Below are positions 8,887 to 16,627 of a stretch of DNA of 64,000 bases, one piece after another. The notes under the pieces were generated by a model. It searched no databases. It was not told where the DNA came from and saw only the letters and a list, made by a program, of their open reading frames with translations. The stretch covers positions 21,499-85,498 of the forward strand of contig NZ_GL890841.1 in NCBI RefSeq assembly GCF_000211815.1, written 5' to 3'. Both the position numbers and the translations under genes were made by a program. This DNA is from Moorena producens 3L (GTDB lineage: Bacteria; Cyanobacteriota; Cyanobacteriia; Cyanobacteriales; Coleofasciculaceae). How positions within the stretch are numbered: the first letter of the stretch is position 1; every line of letters starts with the position of its first letter.

Positions 8887-9663
8887 CTACATGCCCATTA
8901 TTTCGTAACCAGCGTCTACATATAAAACCTGACCAGTGATGCCACTGGCTAAATCACTACACAAGAAAGCAGCTGCTTTACCCACTTCTTCCTGAGTAAC
9001 CGTGCGGCGCAGTGGTGCTACTTTCTCTACATGATGAATCATATCCATTATCCCCCCAACTGCTGAAGAGGCTAAGGTCCGGATTGGCCCTGCGGAGATA
9101 GCATTGACCCGAATCGTTTGAGGTCCGAGTTCTGCTGCCAGGTAACGAACACTCATTTCCAGTGCTGCTTTAGCAACACCCATCACATTATAATTGGGAA
9201 TTACTTTAACACCCCCCAGATAGCTGAGAGTGACAATGCTACCGCCATCAGTCATCAAGTGCTTCCAAGCCGCTGTTAGTCGATTGAGGGAGTAAGTGCT
9301 AATGTCTAAGGCTAGGGAAAACCCCTCACGGGATGTCTGACTAAACTCTCCCGATAGATCTTCTTTATTGGCAAAGGCTAAACAGTGAATCAGGATGTCC
9401 AGTCTGCCCCATTGTTTTGCGATCGCATCTGCAATCGCTTCAATTTGGGCATCGTTTCGGACATCACAGGGCATGATAATGCTAGGTTCGAGGGGCTCTA
9501 CCAGGTCTCGAACTTTTTTCTCATAGCGACCTTTTTCGTCAGGCAAAAAGTTCACACCTAAATTTGCCCCCGCGTTGTGCAACTGTTGGGCGATCCCCCA
9601 AGCAATGGAGCGGTTGTTGGCGATGCCAGTGACAAAAGCATTTTTTCCGTTGAGATCGAGCAT
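8887..9663 (-). CDS. fabI: Enoyl-[acyl-carrier-protein] reductase
   Basis: 258 residues, normal length. It reduces enoyl-ACP to acyl-ACP with NAD(P)H in the last step of each fatty-acid elongation cycle. It has the atypical glycine motif GIANNRSIAWGIA at the N-terminus and the FabI active site Tyr-x6-Lys in YNVMGVAKAAL at about 155-165. The C-terminal GITGQVLYVDAGYEIMGM is typical. The protein is a cytosolic tetramer. The gene precedes hisB on the minus strand. Confidence 0.95.
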   Translation of the reverse strand: MLDLNGKNAFVTGIANNRSIAWGIAQQLHNAGANLGVNFLPDEKGRYEKKVRDLVEPLEPSIIMPCDVRNDAQIEAIADAIAKQWGRLDILIHCLAFANKEDLSGEFSQTSREGFSLALDISTYSLNRLTAAWKHLMTDGGSIVTLSYLGGVKVIPNYNVMGVAKAALEMSVRYLAAELGPQTIRVNAISAGPIRTLASSAVGGIMDMIHHVEKVAPLRRTVTQEEVGKAAAFLCSDLASGITGQVLYVDAGYEIMGM

Positions 9664-9780
9664 GGTTTTTAGGTTGAGTCGCGCTATGAGTCAGGGTTGA
9701 AGGTTACTTAGCCGTGTATGACAGCCCAGCTATTATATCCCTGAATGCAGCAACATTGAGTTTTTCAGCTCCATGTCTTG

Positions 9781-9825
9781 ATGCAACGCTGACCTGTGGG
9801 GTTTCCCCACAGGTCAGCGTTGCAT
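9781..9825. repeat. Perfect 45-bp palindrome
   Basis: Two 21-bp arms (start ATGCAACGCTGACC, end GGTCAGCGTTGCAT) surround a 3-base loop with no mismatch. It lies in the 610-bp gap between the divergent fabI and ntcA genes. The GATGCA-type ends relate it to repeats at about 13070 and 59990-60080. It could be a dispersed palindromic repeat or a hairpin affecting transcript ends. Confidence 0.7.
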
Positions 9826-10064
9826 TGCTTTTGACCTTCAGGCTTACCTCCTGAGATTTTTGGTTTTTGGTAGCAATTTTTACAAAAAATTAGCTCAGAT
9901 TGATATTAAGTAGTGGGAAATAAATTTGTCTATGCCACGATGATTGCTACGAATTGCCGCTTCTACCTGACGGGGTTAAGGGAAAATCAAGTCAAGAGCT
10001 TGCTAAGATATAGACTAGCAGTTAATACTGTTGGCCTGTTGGCAAATTAGCTCAAAACTTGCCC

Positions 10065-10108
10065 GGTGCCCTTGACCTAGGCAAATTAAATTGGCCACCG
10101 GTCCCACC
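10065..10108. repeat. Palindromic repeat family P, decayed copy
   Basis: The left arm GGTGCCCTTGACC and core CAAATTAAATTGGCCAC are kept, but the right arm has degenerated. It lies in the ntcA upstream region, outside the probable promoter. Confidence 0.45.
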
Positions 10109-10292
10109 GCCGAAATTGATGGGCAAGGGGAATTGGAAACGGTTGTAGCAGTTCACAACAAACTCAAGAAAACTGTTTAAAATCCGCTAAAATAGCCTAA
10201 ATATACCAGATTAATGAGGTAATCCGTGGCTTAAAATCCCCGGAAGTCTCTTAAATGTAAATAGATAGGGGCATTTGTACAAAGAAATAGAT

Positions 10293-10970
10293 ATGGATAG
10301 GGTTGTGACGCAGGATACACCACTAGCGGCTGTGTTTCGTCAGATTGGTAGAGGAGCGTTTCCACCAGTCGTAGAAACCTATGAGCGAGGTAAGACGATT
10401 TTCTTCCCAGGAGATCCAGCTGAACGGGTTTACTTTTTGCTAAAAGGTGCTGTAAAACTTTCTAGAGTATACGAAGTAGGGGAAGAAATTACTGTAGCAC
10501 TGCTGCGAGAAAATACGGTTTTCGGTGTTCTGTCTCTGATTACTGGTCACCAATCTGATCGGTTCTACCATGCAGTTGCCTTTACAACTGTAGAGTTACT
10601 CTCTTCCCCGATTGACCAGGTCGAAAAAGCACTGAAGGAAAACCCGGAATTATCAATGTTGATGTTACGGGGGCTATCGTCTCGGATATTACAGACGGAA
10701 ATGATGATCGAAACCCTAGCTCATCGGGATATGGAGTCTCGATTGGTTAGTTTTCTATTAATTCTCTGCCGTGACTTTGGCATACCCTGTGGGGATGGGA
10801 TTACCATTGAACTGAAGTTGTCCCATCAAGCGATCGCAGAAGCTATCGGTTCGACTCGGGTTACTGTCACCCGTCTACTGGGAGACCTACGGGAAAAAGA
10901 CATGATTTCGATTCACAAGAAAAAAATTACTGTCCACAAGCCAGTGGTTTTGAGTCAGCAATTTACGTGA
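10293..10970 (+). CDS. ntcA: Global nitrogen regulator NtcA
   Basis: 225 residues from the ATG at 10293; a TTG 18 bp upstream would add six unusual residues. It is a CRP-family activator that senses 2-oxoglutarate and controls nitrogen assimilation. The sensor domain FFPGDPAERVYFLLKGAVKL, the long dimer helix (LSSRILQTEMMIETLAHRDM) and the C-terminal HTH (LSHQAIAEAIGSTRVTVTRL) are all close to the cyanobacterial consensus. It ends ITVHKP..LSQQFT as usual. I looked for an autoregulatory GTA-N8-TAC site upstream and found no good match. A GGDEF gene converges on it with 3 bp between the stop codons. Confidence 0.96.
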   Translation: MDRVVTQDTPLAAVFRQIGRGAFPPVVETYERGKTIFFPGDPAERVYFLLKGAVKLSRVYEVGEEITVALLRENTVFGVLSLITGHQSDRFYHAVAFTTVELLSSPIDQVEKALKENPELSMLMLRGLSSRILQTEMMIETLAHRDMESRLVSFLLILCRDFGIPCGDGITIELKLSHQAIAEAIGSTRVTVTRLLGDLREKDMISIHKKKITVHKPVVLSQQFT

Positions 10971-10973
10971 AAA

Positions 10974-12032
10974 TTAGCGATTGCAACAACAATACACCTG
11001 ATTGCGACCATTAGATTTAGCGATCCGTAGGTTCTGGTCAGCAGATCGCAGTAGGCTTTCCCCTCTATGGTCGTCCGTATTGTTAAGGGCAGCAACACCC
11101 AAGCTAATGGTAATTGGGAGCACCAATCTTCTATCAATCTGAAACGGTTGATCGCTAATAATATGTCGCACTCGGTTAGCCACTGCTCGGGCTTCTTCAC
11201 AGTCAGTGTGACTAAGAATGATCACAAACTCTTCTCCACCATAACGAAAGAGGGAATCTTGAATACGTAGGTTATGTTTGAGACGACTTGCCAGTAGCTT
11301 GAGAGCGCGATCGCCTACCGGATGTCCGTAGTTGTCGTTGATGGACTTGAAATAGTCTACATCTAGGATAATCAGACTCAGGGGCCTTGATTGACTAAAC
11401 GCATTTTTGACTTGTCGGGGTAACTCCGATTCCATTGCCCGACGATTGCTCAATTCTGTCAAGGGATCAACCAATGCTATCCTTGATAGGAAATCATTAG
11501 TGTGCATTGCTTCCCGGTATAGTCGCACTCCTCGTAACCCTGCCTGAATTTGTGCCTTAAGCAACCGATTTTCTGCTACAGCTATGGCTGAGTCTTGATT
11601 ACTGATTGAACTGATCCGTAAGTAGGCATCTGCACCGTTTTCTAGGGCTTGAGCACATTCTCTTAACTCCCAGTTTGGGTCTAGTCCCATTGCTGTAATC
11701 GCTATTTCGGGCAAGTCATTGATCAAAATGCAGTATATCCAACCGAGCAGCTTTTGTTCTTTAATTTGACGACATAGTTGTAAACTAGCCACCTGGGTTG
11801 CCTGCAAAATTAAAATAGCGGGTTGTCTAGTCTTGATGTGTTGTATGACATCATCAAGTTCCAAAGATACCTCGAAAGTGCTAGACCTTATATAGCAAGT
11901 CCGCTTCACAAATGTAGTGATAAACTGTTTATTTCCTACCACTAATATAGAAGCATTTATAGAAGCATCGTTTTTATTTATAGTTAGCTCTACAGAGCTA
12001 ATACATTCACCCGGAATTAATAATCTTAACAC
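10974..12032 (-). CDS. Diguanylate cyclase with degenerate receiver-like N-terminus
   Basis: 352 residues. The C-terminal GGDEF domain (about 185-345) has the active site RYGGEEF and, five residues before it, RIQD, a canonical RxxD inhibitory site, so it should make c-di-GMP under product inhibition. DVDYFKSINDNYGHPVGD and SLGVA support an active fold. Residues 25-160 look like a response-regulator receiver (ILVVGN start, AILILQA) but lack the phospho-acceptor Asp at the expected place. No membrane segments. Signal and partner are unknown. It is convergent with ntcA. Confidence 0.85.
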   Translation of the reverse strand: MLRLLIPGECISSVELTINKNDASINASILVVGNKQFITTFVKRTCYIRSSTFEVSLELDDVIQHIKTRQPAILILQATQVASLQLCRQIKEQKLLGWIYCILINDLPEIAITAMGLDPNWELRECAQALENGADAYLRISSISNQDSAIAVAENRLLKAQIQAGLRGVRLYREAMHTNDFLSRIALVDPLTELSNRRAMESELPRQVKNAFSQSRPLSLIILDVDYFKSINDNYGHPVGDRALKLLASRLKHNLRIQDSLFRYGGEEFVIILSHTDCEEARAVANRVRHIISDQPFQIDRRLVLPITISLGVAALNNTDDHRGESLLRSADQNLRIAKSNGRNQVYCCCNR

Positions 12033-13225
12033 TGCTACTTCTTCAAGAAAGTATTAGCTAATACGTTTTGCTCTAAATTCACCAGTAGACATCTCCAGAA
12101 ACTCGGTTTTGACCCAGGCAGTGCAAGGGTTTGAGGTTAATTTTTGGAGATGTCTAGTATATGGGATTGGCTATGGAATAGATTGATGCTAGATAACTAG
12201 ATAAATTGATCCTATTGCTGACTATCGTTTAGGAGCTCAAGTACAGTTGGATCAGTTACCAATTCCCCATTGCCGATTCCCCTCCCCGATATGGATTGTG
12301 AATCACGAGCTGTGGAACTTTTGATAAATTAGGTGATCTTATAACAATCATTTCTAAACTAGATTACTGTATATAGCAATTATAAATAGGTTGTGAACTA
12401 TCAAGAGGCCAGGATGCCAATAATACCATGATTTTGGGTTTCTAGATTTTCACAACTCGTTTATAATTGTTATATCGTTTTTAGCTTAACGAGTTTTGTT
12501 GAATATAAACCTGAATAACAACAAAAATTAGTTTAATCCCCGATGAATCCAAAGCCAACTTAGGCACATCTTAGGCACATCTTAGGCACATAGTTAATTA
12601 GGGGTTACTCAGCAGAAGCTGAGCACAGGGATTATTCTATTTATACTTTCCTCTAATACTCTCTTGTTTTTATCACAAGTGGCAGTAGCAATTTCCTGGT
12701 ATCCGGGTAATTTTTCTAAATCTTTATCGAACATGGTGAAAACACCTAACTGTTCAACTAAGTGAGAGCATTATTATTCCCACTAACCTCTATATCAAGT
12801 CAGGTTGAATACCCATAATTAGAGGGAGGGTGGGGAGACTGACAAGGGTAGGTTTTTTACTTTGGAGATAGGTAATCGGTAATGGGTAATGGCTAATCGG
12901 TAATGGCTAATCGGTAATGGGGACCGGTCCCCTAACCCCCTCACAGGGGTAGGTTTTTTACATTAGGGTCAAACATGGGGCGACCCAGAGGGAGAGGAAA
13001 AGGAAAACAACTTAGGTGCGCTTTCCGCATCTAATTATTAAATTCGCCACGGGTCGCACCTGAAGAAGGGATGCAGCTTCGGAACTGGGGGTTTCCCCCG
13101 GAGACGCGCGCCTTAGACAGGGGAGCCTTTATGGTTGGTAGGCTATGCAGATGCATGGTTAAAACTTGAGGCGCGACCCCGTAATTTAATTCTTCACGCG
13201 GAAAGCGCGCCTCCATTGATTAAGG
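12033..13225. other. Gene-free repeat-rich region
   Basis: 1.2 kb without a supported gene. It contains short direct repeats (ATCTTAGGCAC x2-3 near 12565-12590; TAATCGGTAATGGC near 12870-12920), two family-P palindromes (13014-13061, 13169-13212) and a 5' fragment of hairpin family M (13099-13168) joined directly to the second palindrome. The rest is AT-rich with no recognisable signal. Confidence 0.6.
13099..13168 (+). repeat. Hairpin repeat family M, partial copy 2
   Basis: It starts GGAGACGCGCGCCTTAGA, then GGGAGCCTTTATGG and TAGGCTATG, and reaches the core GGTTAAAACTTGA, where it stops. The complementary right arm is absent and a family-P palindrome begins at 13169. Confidence 0.5.
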
Positions 13226-13441
13226 GGCGTTGCTTAATAATCAAATGATTTCAAGAGTTTTGTGGAACTGGCATCTTGGCTAGAACTGGCATCTTGGCTA
13301 GAACTGGCATCTTGGCTAGAACTGGCATCTTGGCTAGAACTGGCATCTTGGCTAGAACTGGCATCTTGCCAGTTTCCTCCTTATTTTCGCGCGGGCAGGA
13401 TGCCCACTCTACTCCTATTCATTTCTTAATTCAGCAACGCC
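13226..13441. mobile_element. MITE-like element A, copy 2, with expanded 18-bp tandem repeat
   Basis: Ends GGCGTTGCTTAAT and CAGCAACGCC bound 216 bp in reverse orientation to the copy at 149-274. Inside, the 18-bp unit GAACTGGCATCTTGGCTA is repeated five times plus a partial sixth (13265-13374). Copy 1 has only the single CAAGATGCC-type segment, so the expansion happened in this copy. It is followed by GCGGGCAGGATGCCCAC, shared with copy 1. Confidence 0.65.
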
Positions 13442-13546
13442 TTTTTTATAACTGAATAATATCCAATTTAAATGCGCAACACCTAGTTAACTAATACTTA
13501 AGTAAACTAGACACTATTTAACCAAAACAATATAAATGTAAGCATT

Positions 13547-13588
13547 CAGCCGTCAGCCGTCAGCCGTCAGCCGTCAGCCGTCAGCCGT
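13547..13588. repeat. Heptamer tandem repeat (CAGCCGT)6
   Basis: Six uninterrupted copies of CAGCCGT preceded by AAGCATT. It is related to the dispersed AAGCATTCAGC-type palindromic repeats found at 43690, 45227 and 60604. Confidence 0.8.
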
Positions 13589-13654
13589 CAGCTAAAGTAA
13601 CTCAGCATTATTCCAATGCTTACCTGTTGTCTTGATCCCAAGCGCGAGTGGTTT

Positions 13655-13755
13655 GAATTTACCGTAAGATCGGGTCGCCTTATTAAAAAATATTTAACCC
13701 TTTTCTGCATAACCTGCTAACTATAAAGGCGACCCTATCTAAGGTTTTGTCTCCG
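13655..13755 (-). repeat. Hairpin repeat family M, copy 3
   Basis: Arms GATCGGGTCGCC and GGCGACCCTATC (one mismatch) enclose the family core read as ATTTAACCCTTTT. Flanks are ATTTACCGTAA and CTAAGGTTTTGTCTCC. A GC-rich inverted segment (GCAGCGCGGTCATGGGGGG) and a family-P palindrome (13825-13865) follow. Confidence 0.6.
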
Positions 13756-13824
13756 GGGGAAACCACGGCAGCGCGGTCATGGGGGGAACCCCCTTTGGCG
13801 GCGCTGCCTCCCCAAGACCGTAAT

Positions 13825-13865
13825 GGTGCGTTTGACCCGTAATTAAATTCGCCACGGGTCGCACC
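13825..13865. repeat. Palindromic repeat family P
   Basis: GGTGCGTTTGACCCGT pairs with ACGGGTCGCACC around the AATTAAATTCGCC core. A three-base bulge lies in one arm. Confidence 0.6.
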
Positions 13866-13916
13866 TCTGCATCGCTTATTCAAAAGCACCATCTGTAGCA
13901 CCTCAAGTAGCGTGCG

Positions 13917-13982
13917 CATTAGCTGATACGCGACACGCTGATACGCGACACGCTGATAGCTGATACGCGACACGCTGATAGC
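13917..13982. repeat. Tandem repeat of GATACGCGACACGCT
   Basis: Three copies of GATACGCGACACGCT, two of them preceded by CTGATAGCT-type spacers. The same GCGTGTCGCGTATCAG word appears inverted at 43930-43965 and 15493. No coding role. Confidence 0.65.
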
Positions 13983-14116
13983 TGAATACTTACATATACA
14001 TTAATGATGTATTGTCGAAGTGCGGCTCGTTCCAACTAGGAGCCTTTAGAAAATAAAGGGCCATTGAAATCACACTAGCTTACCAAAAAATTTGGGTAAT
14101 CGCGCCCCGTCCTTAT

Positions 14117-14215
14117 AGGAGACGCGCGCCTCAGAGTTAAGAAGCATTTATTGGGAGCAGGCTATGAGCAAAAGGGTTAAAACTTATTAATTAAGGCTTC
14201 TTAACTCTTACGGTA
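14117..14215 (+). repeat. Hairpin repeat family M, copy 4
   Basis: GGAGACGCGCGCCTC, then arm AGAGTTAAGAAGC, then TTTATTGGGAGCAGGCTATGAG, the core AAAAGGGTTAAAACTTATTA, arm GCTTCTTAACTCT and TACGGTA. The arm sequence is unrelated to copies 1, 3 and 5, yet it pairs perfectly over 13 bp. Confidence 0.65.
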
Positions 14216-14453
14216 GGCTTTTTGTTAAATTAAGACTTGACGGTTTTTTCGCATCGTGTTAAGATAAAAACCTAACGAAAAAAACAATTAATGTTCTAGA
14301 TAAACATGATATTAAAATAAGTAGATGATGTAAAAAATCAGCTAAGATATCAGCTTATTGCATCATCAAATTCTTAGATTTGGAGATCTCCGAAAACATA
14401 AGATCAAGAAAAAGTTTATCTAACTTGTTAACTAGATTAGGTACGGTGGGGTT

Positions 14454-14558
14454 AGAAGTTACCTTAATCAGAGGGTCGCCTTTATAGTTAGTCGGCGCTT
14501 GTGTAAAAAGTTTTAACCTTTTTTATTAAGGCGACCCTCTGATCAGGTTTCGTTTCCG
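14454..14558 (-). repeat. Hairpin repeat family M, copy 5
   Basis: AGAAGTTACCTTAA, arm TCAGAGGGTCGCC, core region AAAAGTTTTAACC, arm GGCGACCCTCTGA, then CAGGTTTCGTTTCC. The stem is perfect over 13 bp. Confidence 0.6.
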
Positions 14559-14681
14559 GCACACCGAAACCTAGGTCATAGACCAAATACGCTTGGGTCG
14601 AATCCACCTCTATTTTTCCTGGCTCCGGCAAGGGTTTTACAAGTCACCCCGTTGAACGCGATCGCGTGGCCATAGGCCAAG

Positions 14682-14719
14682 CAAGAATCCCCGTCCTTCC
14701 AGGGCGGGGAGTGTCAATT
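14682..14719 (+). mobile_element. IS200/IS605-type right-end hairpin (relic)
   Basis: AATCCCCGTCCTTCCAGG and GCGGGGAGTGTCAA form the same kind of terminal hairpin as that at 3835-3870. No transposase frame is upstream, so this is a solo end or a fragment. It lies directly behind the HMA gene. Confidence 0.5.
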
Positions 14720-14725
14720 GGTAGC

Positions 14726-14929
14726 TTACTCCACGCTGTGACCGACAGTCGTTATGATCTGTCTAATTGACTCTTCAGATGCTTCGGTTTCAACTCTAAC
14801 CGTCTTTGATGTTACATCCACTGCGACTTTAGAATCTGGCTCCTGTTGGAGTATACCTTCGGTAATGGTCTTGGCACAGACATCACACGCAATACTGGGA
14901 ACTTTTAACTGTACTACTGCCATAGTCAA
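14726..14929 (-). CDS. Heavy-metal-associated (HMA) domain protein
   Basis: 67 residues making one HMA fold. The metal loop CDVCAKTI holds the CxxC pair at about 15-18, though the usual preceding MT/GM is IA. TITEGILQ and VDVTSKTVRVET follow in the expected beta-alpha-beta pattern, and the protein ends VGHSVE. Small HMA proteins are cytosolic Cu(I) or similar soft-metal carriers that hand metal to P-type ATPases. No ATPase or regulator is adjacent; it stands alone in a 4.5-kb repeat region. A second ATG two codons in (MAVVQLKVP) is an equally likely start. Confidence 0.75.
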   Translation of the reverse strand: MTMAVVQLKVPSIACDVCAKTITEGILQQEPDSKVAVDVTSKTVRVETEASEESIRQIITTVGHSVE

Positions 14930-15036
14930 TACTCCATCAGTTTTTCTTACAGCCGTTAATCAGCTTGCCCTTAAAGCTCGCAGCCCAAGCTAGGAATGTT
15001 AATCCTTACCAATAACTTAGATCGATTGACGACAAT

Positions 15037-15452
15037 ACTCAATGGGCCTAGCCAGGATTGACTAGACCCATTCGAGTGGAAAAAGACAAATTTTCAACGA
15101 GTTAACTTTCTGACTACCAGTTTTGAATCACTACTATGGTTGGCAAACTACACAGATACACCTAATACTAAATCTCACACAGTCGTGTCTTTCCGGACTT
15201 TGGTTTGGCTTCTTCCAACTTCTGTTGGTTTCTCGCCACTTTTTGCTATGTTCGATTGGTGCCTACTGTGGCTGGGTCATAGACCGGTAGAAATCATCTT
15301 ATCTATGCCCATTTAGTTTCTGGCTTCAGGTTCTTCTCTGAAGGATGACTTCCACTCTTTAAAACTAACACGGCCTTCTGGAGATTCCGAATACTTGTTG
15401 TTAAAGTTAATCAGTCTTTACAAACTGCAACGATTAGATGAAAAAGTATGAA
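15037..15452. repeat. Direct duplication of about 400 bp, copy 1
   Basis: From GGGCCTAGCCAGGATTGACT to GAAAAAGTATGAAG it is nearly identical to 15716-16125 and in the same orientation. On the minus strand copy 1 reads NNKYSESPEGRVSFKEWKSS before a stop. In copy 2 the equivalent frame has stops, so it may be a decayed coding remnant. I do not recognise it. Confidence 0.75.
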
Positions 15453-15715
15453 GCATGTAGGGTCAAGGGTGAAGTGTTAATTGCTTTGTCAGCTATCAGC
15501 GTGTCGCTTATCAGCTATCAGTCATTGGCCAAGGGCTTTTCCCCAGACTTGAAATTATCATTAATCTCGAACTATGAAGCTGATGGCTGATAGCTGACGG
15601 CTGAATGCTTACATTTGATTAACTTTAATGGTACGGTACAGCAATCATTTCTAATGTGTCTGGGATTTCCCCAATACATTTCCCCAATACATTTCCCCAA
15701 TACATTTCCCCAATA
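15453..15715. repeat. Spacer with palindromic AGCTATCAGC-type repeats
   Basis: Between the two 400-bp copies lies a dispersed repeat built of AGCTATCAGC, GTGTCGCTTATCAG and GACGGCTGAATGCTTAC, then four tandem copies of CATTTCCCCAATA (15677-15715). No gene. Confidence 0.6.
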
Positions 15716-16125
15716 CTCAAAGGGCCTAGCCAGGATTGACTAGACCCATTCGAGTGGAAAAAGACAAATTTTCAACGAGTTAACTTTCTGACTACCAGTT
15801 TTGAATCACTACTATGGTTGGCAAACTACACAGATACACCTAATACTTAATCTCACACAGTCGTGTCTTTCCGGACTTTGGTTTGGCTTCCTCCAACTTC
15901 TGTTGGTTTCTCGCCACTTTTTGCTATGTTCGATCGGTGCCTACTGTGGCTGGGTCATAGACCGCTAGAAATCATCTTATCTATGCCCATTTGGTTTTTC
16001 GCTTCAGGTTCTTATCTGAAGGATGACTTCCACTCTTTAAAGCTAACACGACCTTCTGGAGATTACGAATACTTGTTGTTAAAGTTCAGGAGTCTTTACA
16101 CACTGCAACAATTTGATTGAGAAGT
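15716..16125. repeat. Direct duplication of about 400 bp, copy 2
   Basis: It starts at GGGCCTAGCCAGG and ends GAGAAGTATGAAGG. Differences from copy 1 are scattered single bases, which suggests an old or gene-converted duplication. The 85-residue plus-strand frame through it is not preserved in copy 1, so I do not call a gene. Confidence 0.75.
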
Positions 16126-16126
16126 A

Positions 16127-16490
16127 TGAAGGTTGAAGGTTGGAAGGTTGAAAGGTTGAAGGTTACAGGTTGAAGGTTACAGGTTATATGTAACAGGTTT
16201 AACGTTACAGGTTATATGTTGAAGGTTACAGGTTATATGTAACAGGTTTAACGTTACAGATTGCCAGTTATACATCGGCTTTCAGTTGTTAAGCCTCTAA
16301 TCTTCAACCATCAAACCTCCAACCAACCAACCTTCAACCTACCAACCTTCAACCTACCAACCTTCAACCATCAAACCTTCAACCATCAAACCTTCAACCT
16401 GTAACCTTCAACCTTCAACTTTAAACCTTCAACCATCCAACCTTCAACCTTCAACTTTAAACCTTCAACCATCCAACCTCCAACCATCAC
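16127..16490. repeat. Large tandem-repeat hairpin of GGTTGAAGGTT / AACCTTCAACC units
   Basis: 16127-16262 is built of GGTTGAAGGTTACAGGTT-type units and 16300-16490 of the complementary AACCTTCAACCATCAA-type units, so the two halves could fold on each other. Similar words occur at 24185-24245 and 47285-47345. It is a slippage-type simple repeat upstream of alaS. Confidence 0.75.
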
Positions 16491-16627
16491 AATGGTTTGC
16501 TCTCCTATCAAGGGTGGGCTTTCAGCTTCGCTTCTATGTCAGAATGGATCATACGTAAATTAAGAAACATAGCGATAGGGTTTTACTTCCCATAAGCCCA
16601 TACCCTAAAGCTGAATTGTAGAGAACC

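Noticed and set aside
10000..10292. NtcA autoregulatory site upstream of ntcA
   Set aside because: I found no GTA-N8-TAC match with a suitably placed -10. GTAGCAGTTCACAAC is too far from the consensus.
13265..13374. Possible CRISPR array
   Set aside because: The 18-bp units are directly adjacent without spacers, and no cas gene is present in the window.
15863..16120. 85-residue plus-strand frame in the second 400-bp copy
   Set aside because: The frame is not kept in the first copy, composition is poor and there is no ribosome site.
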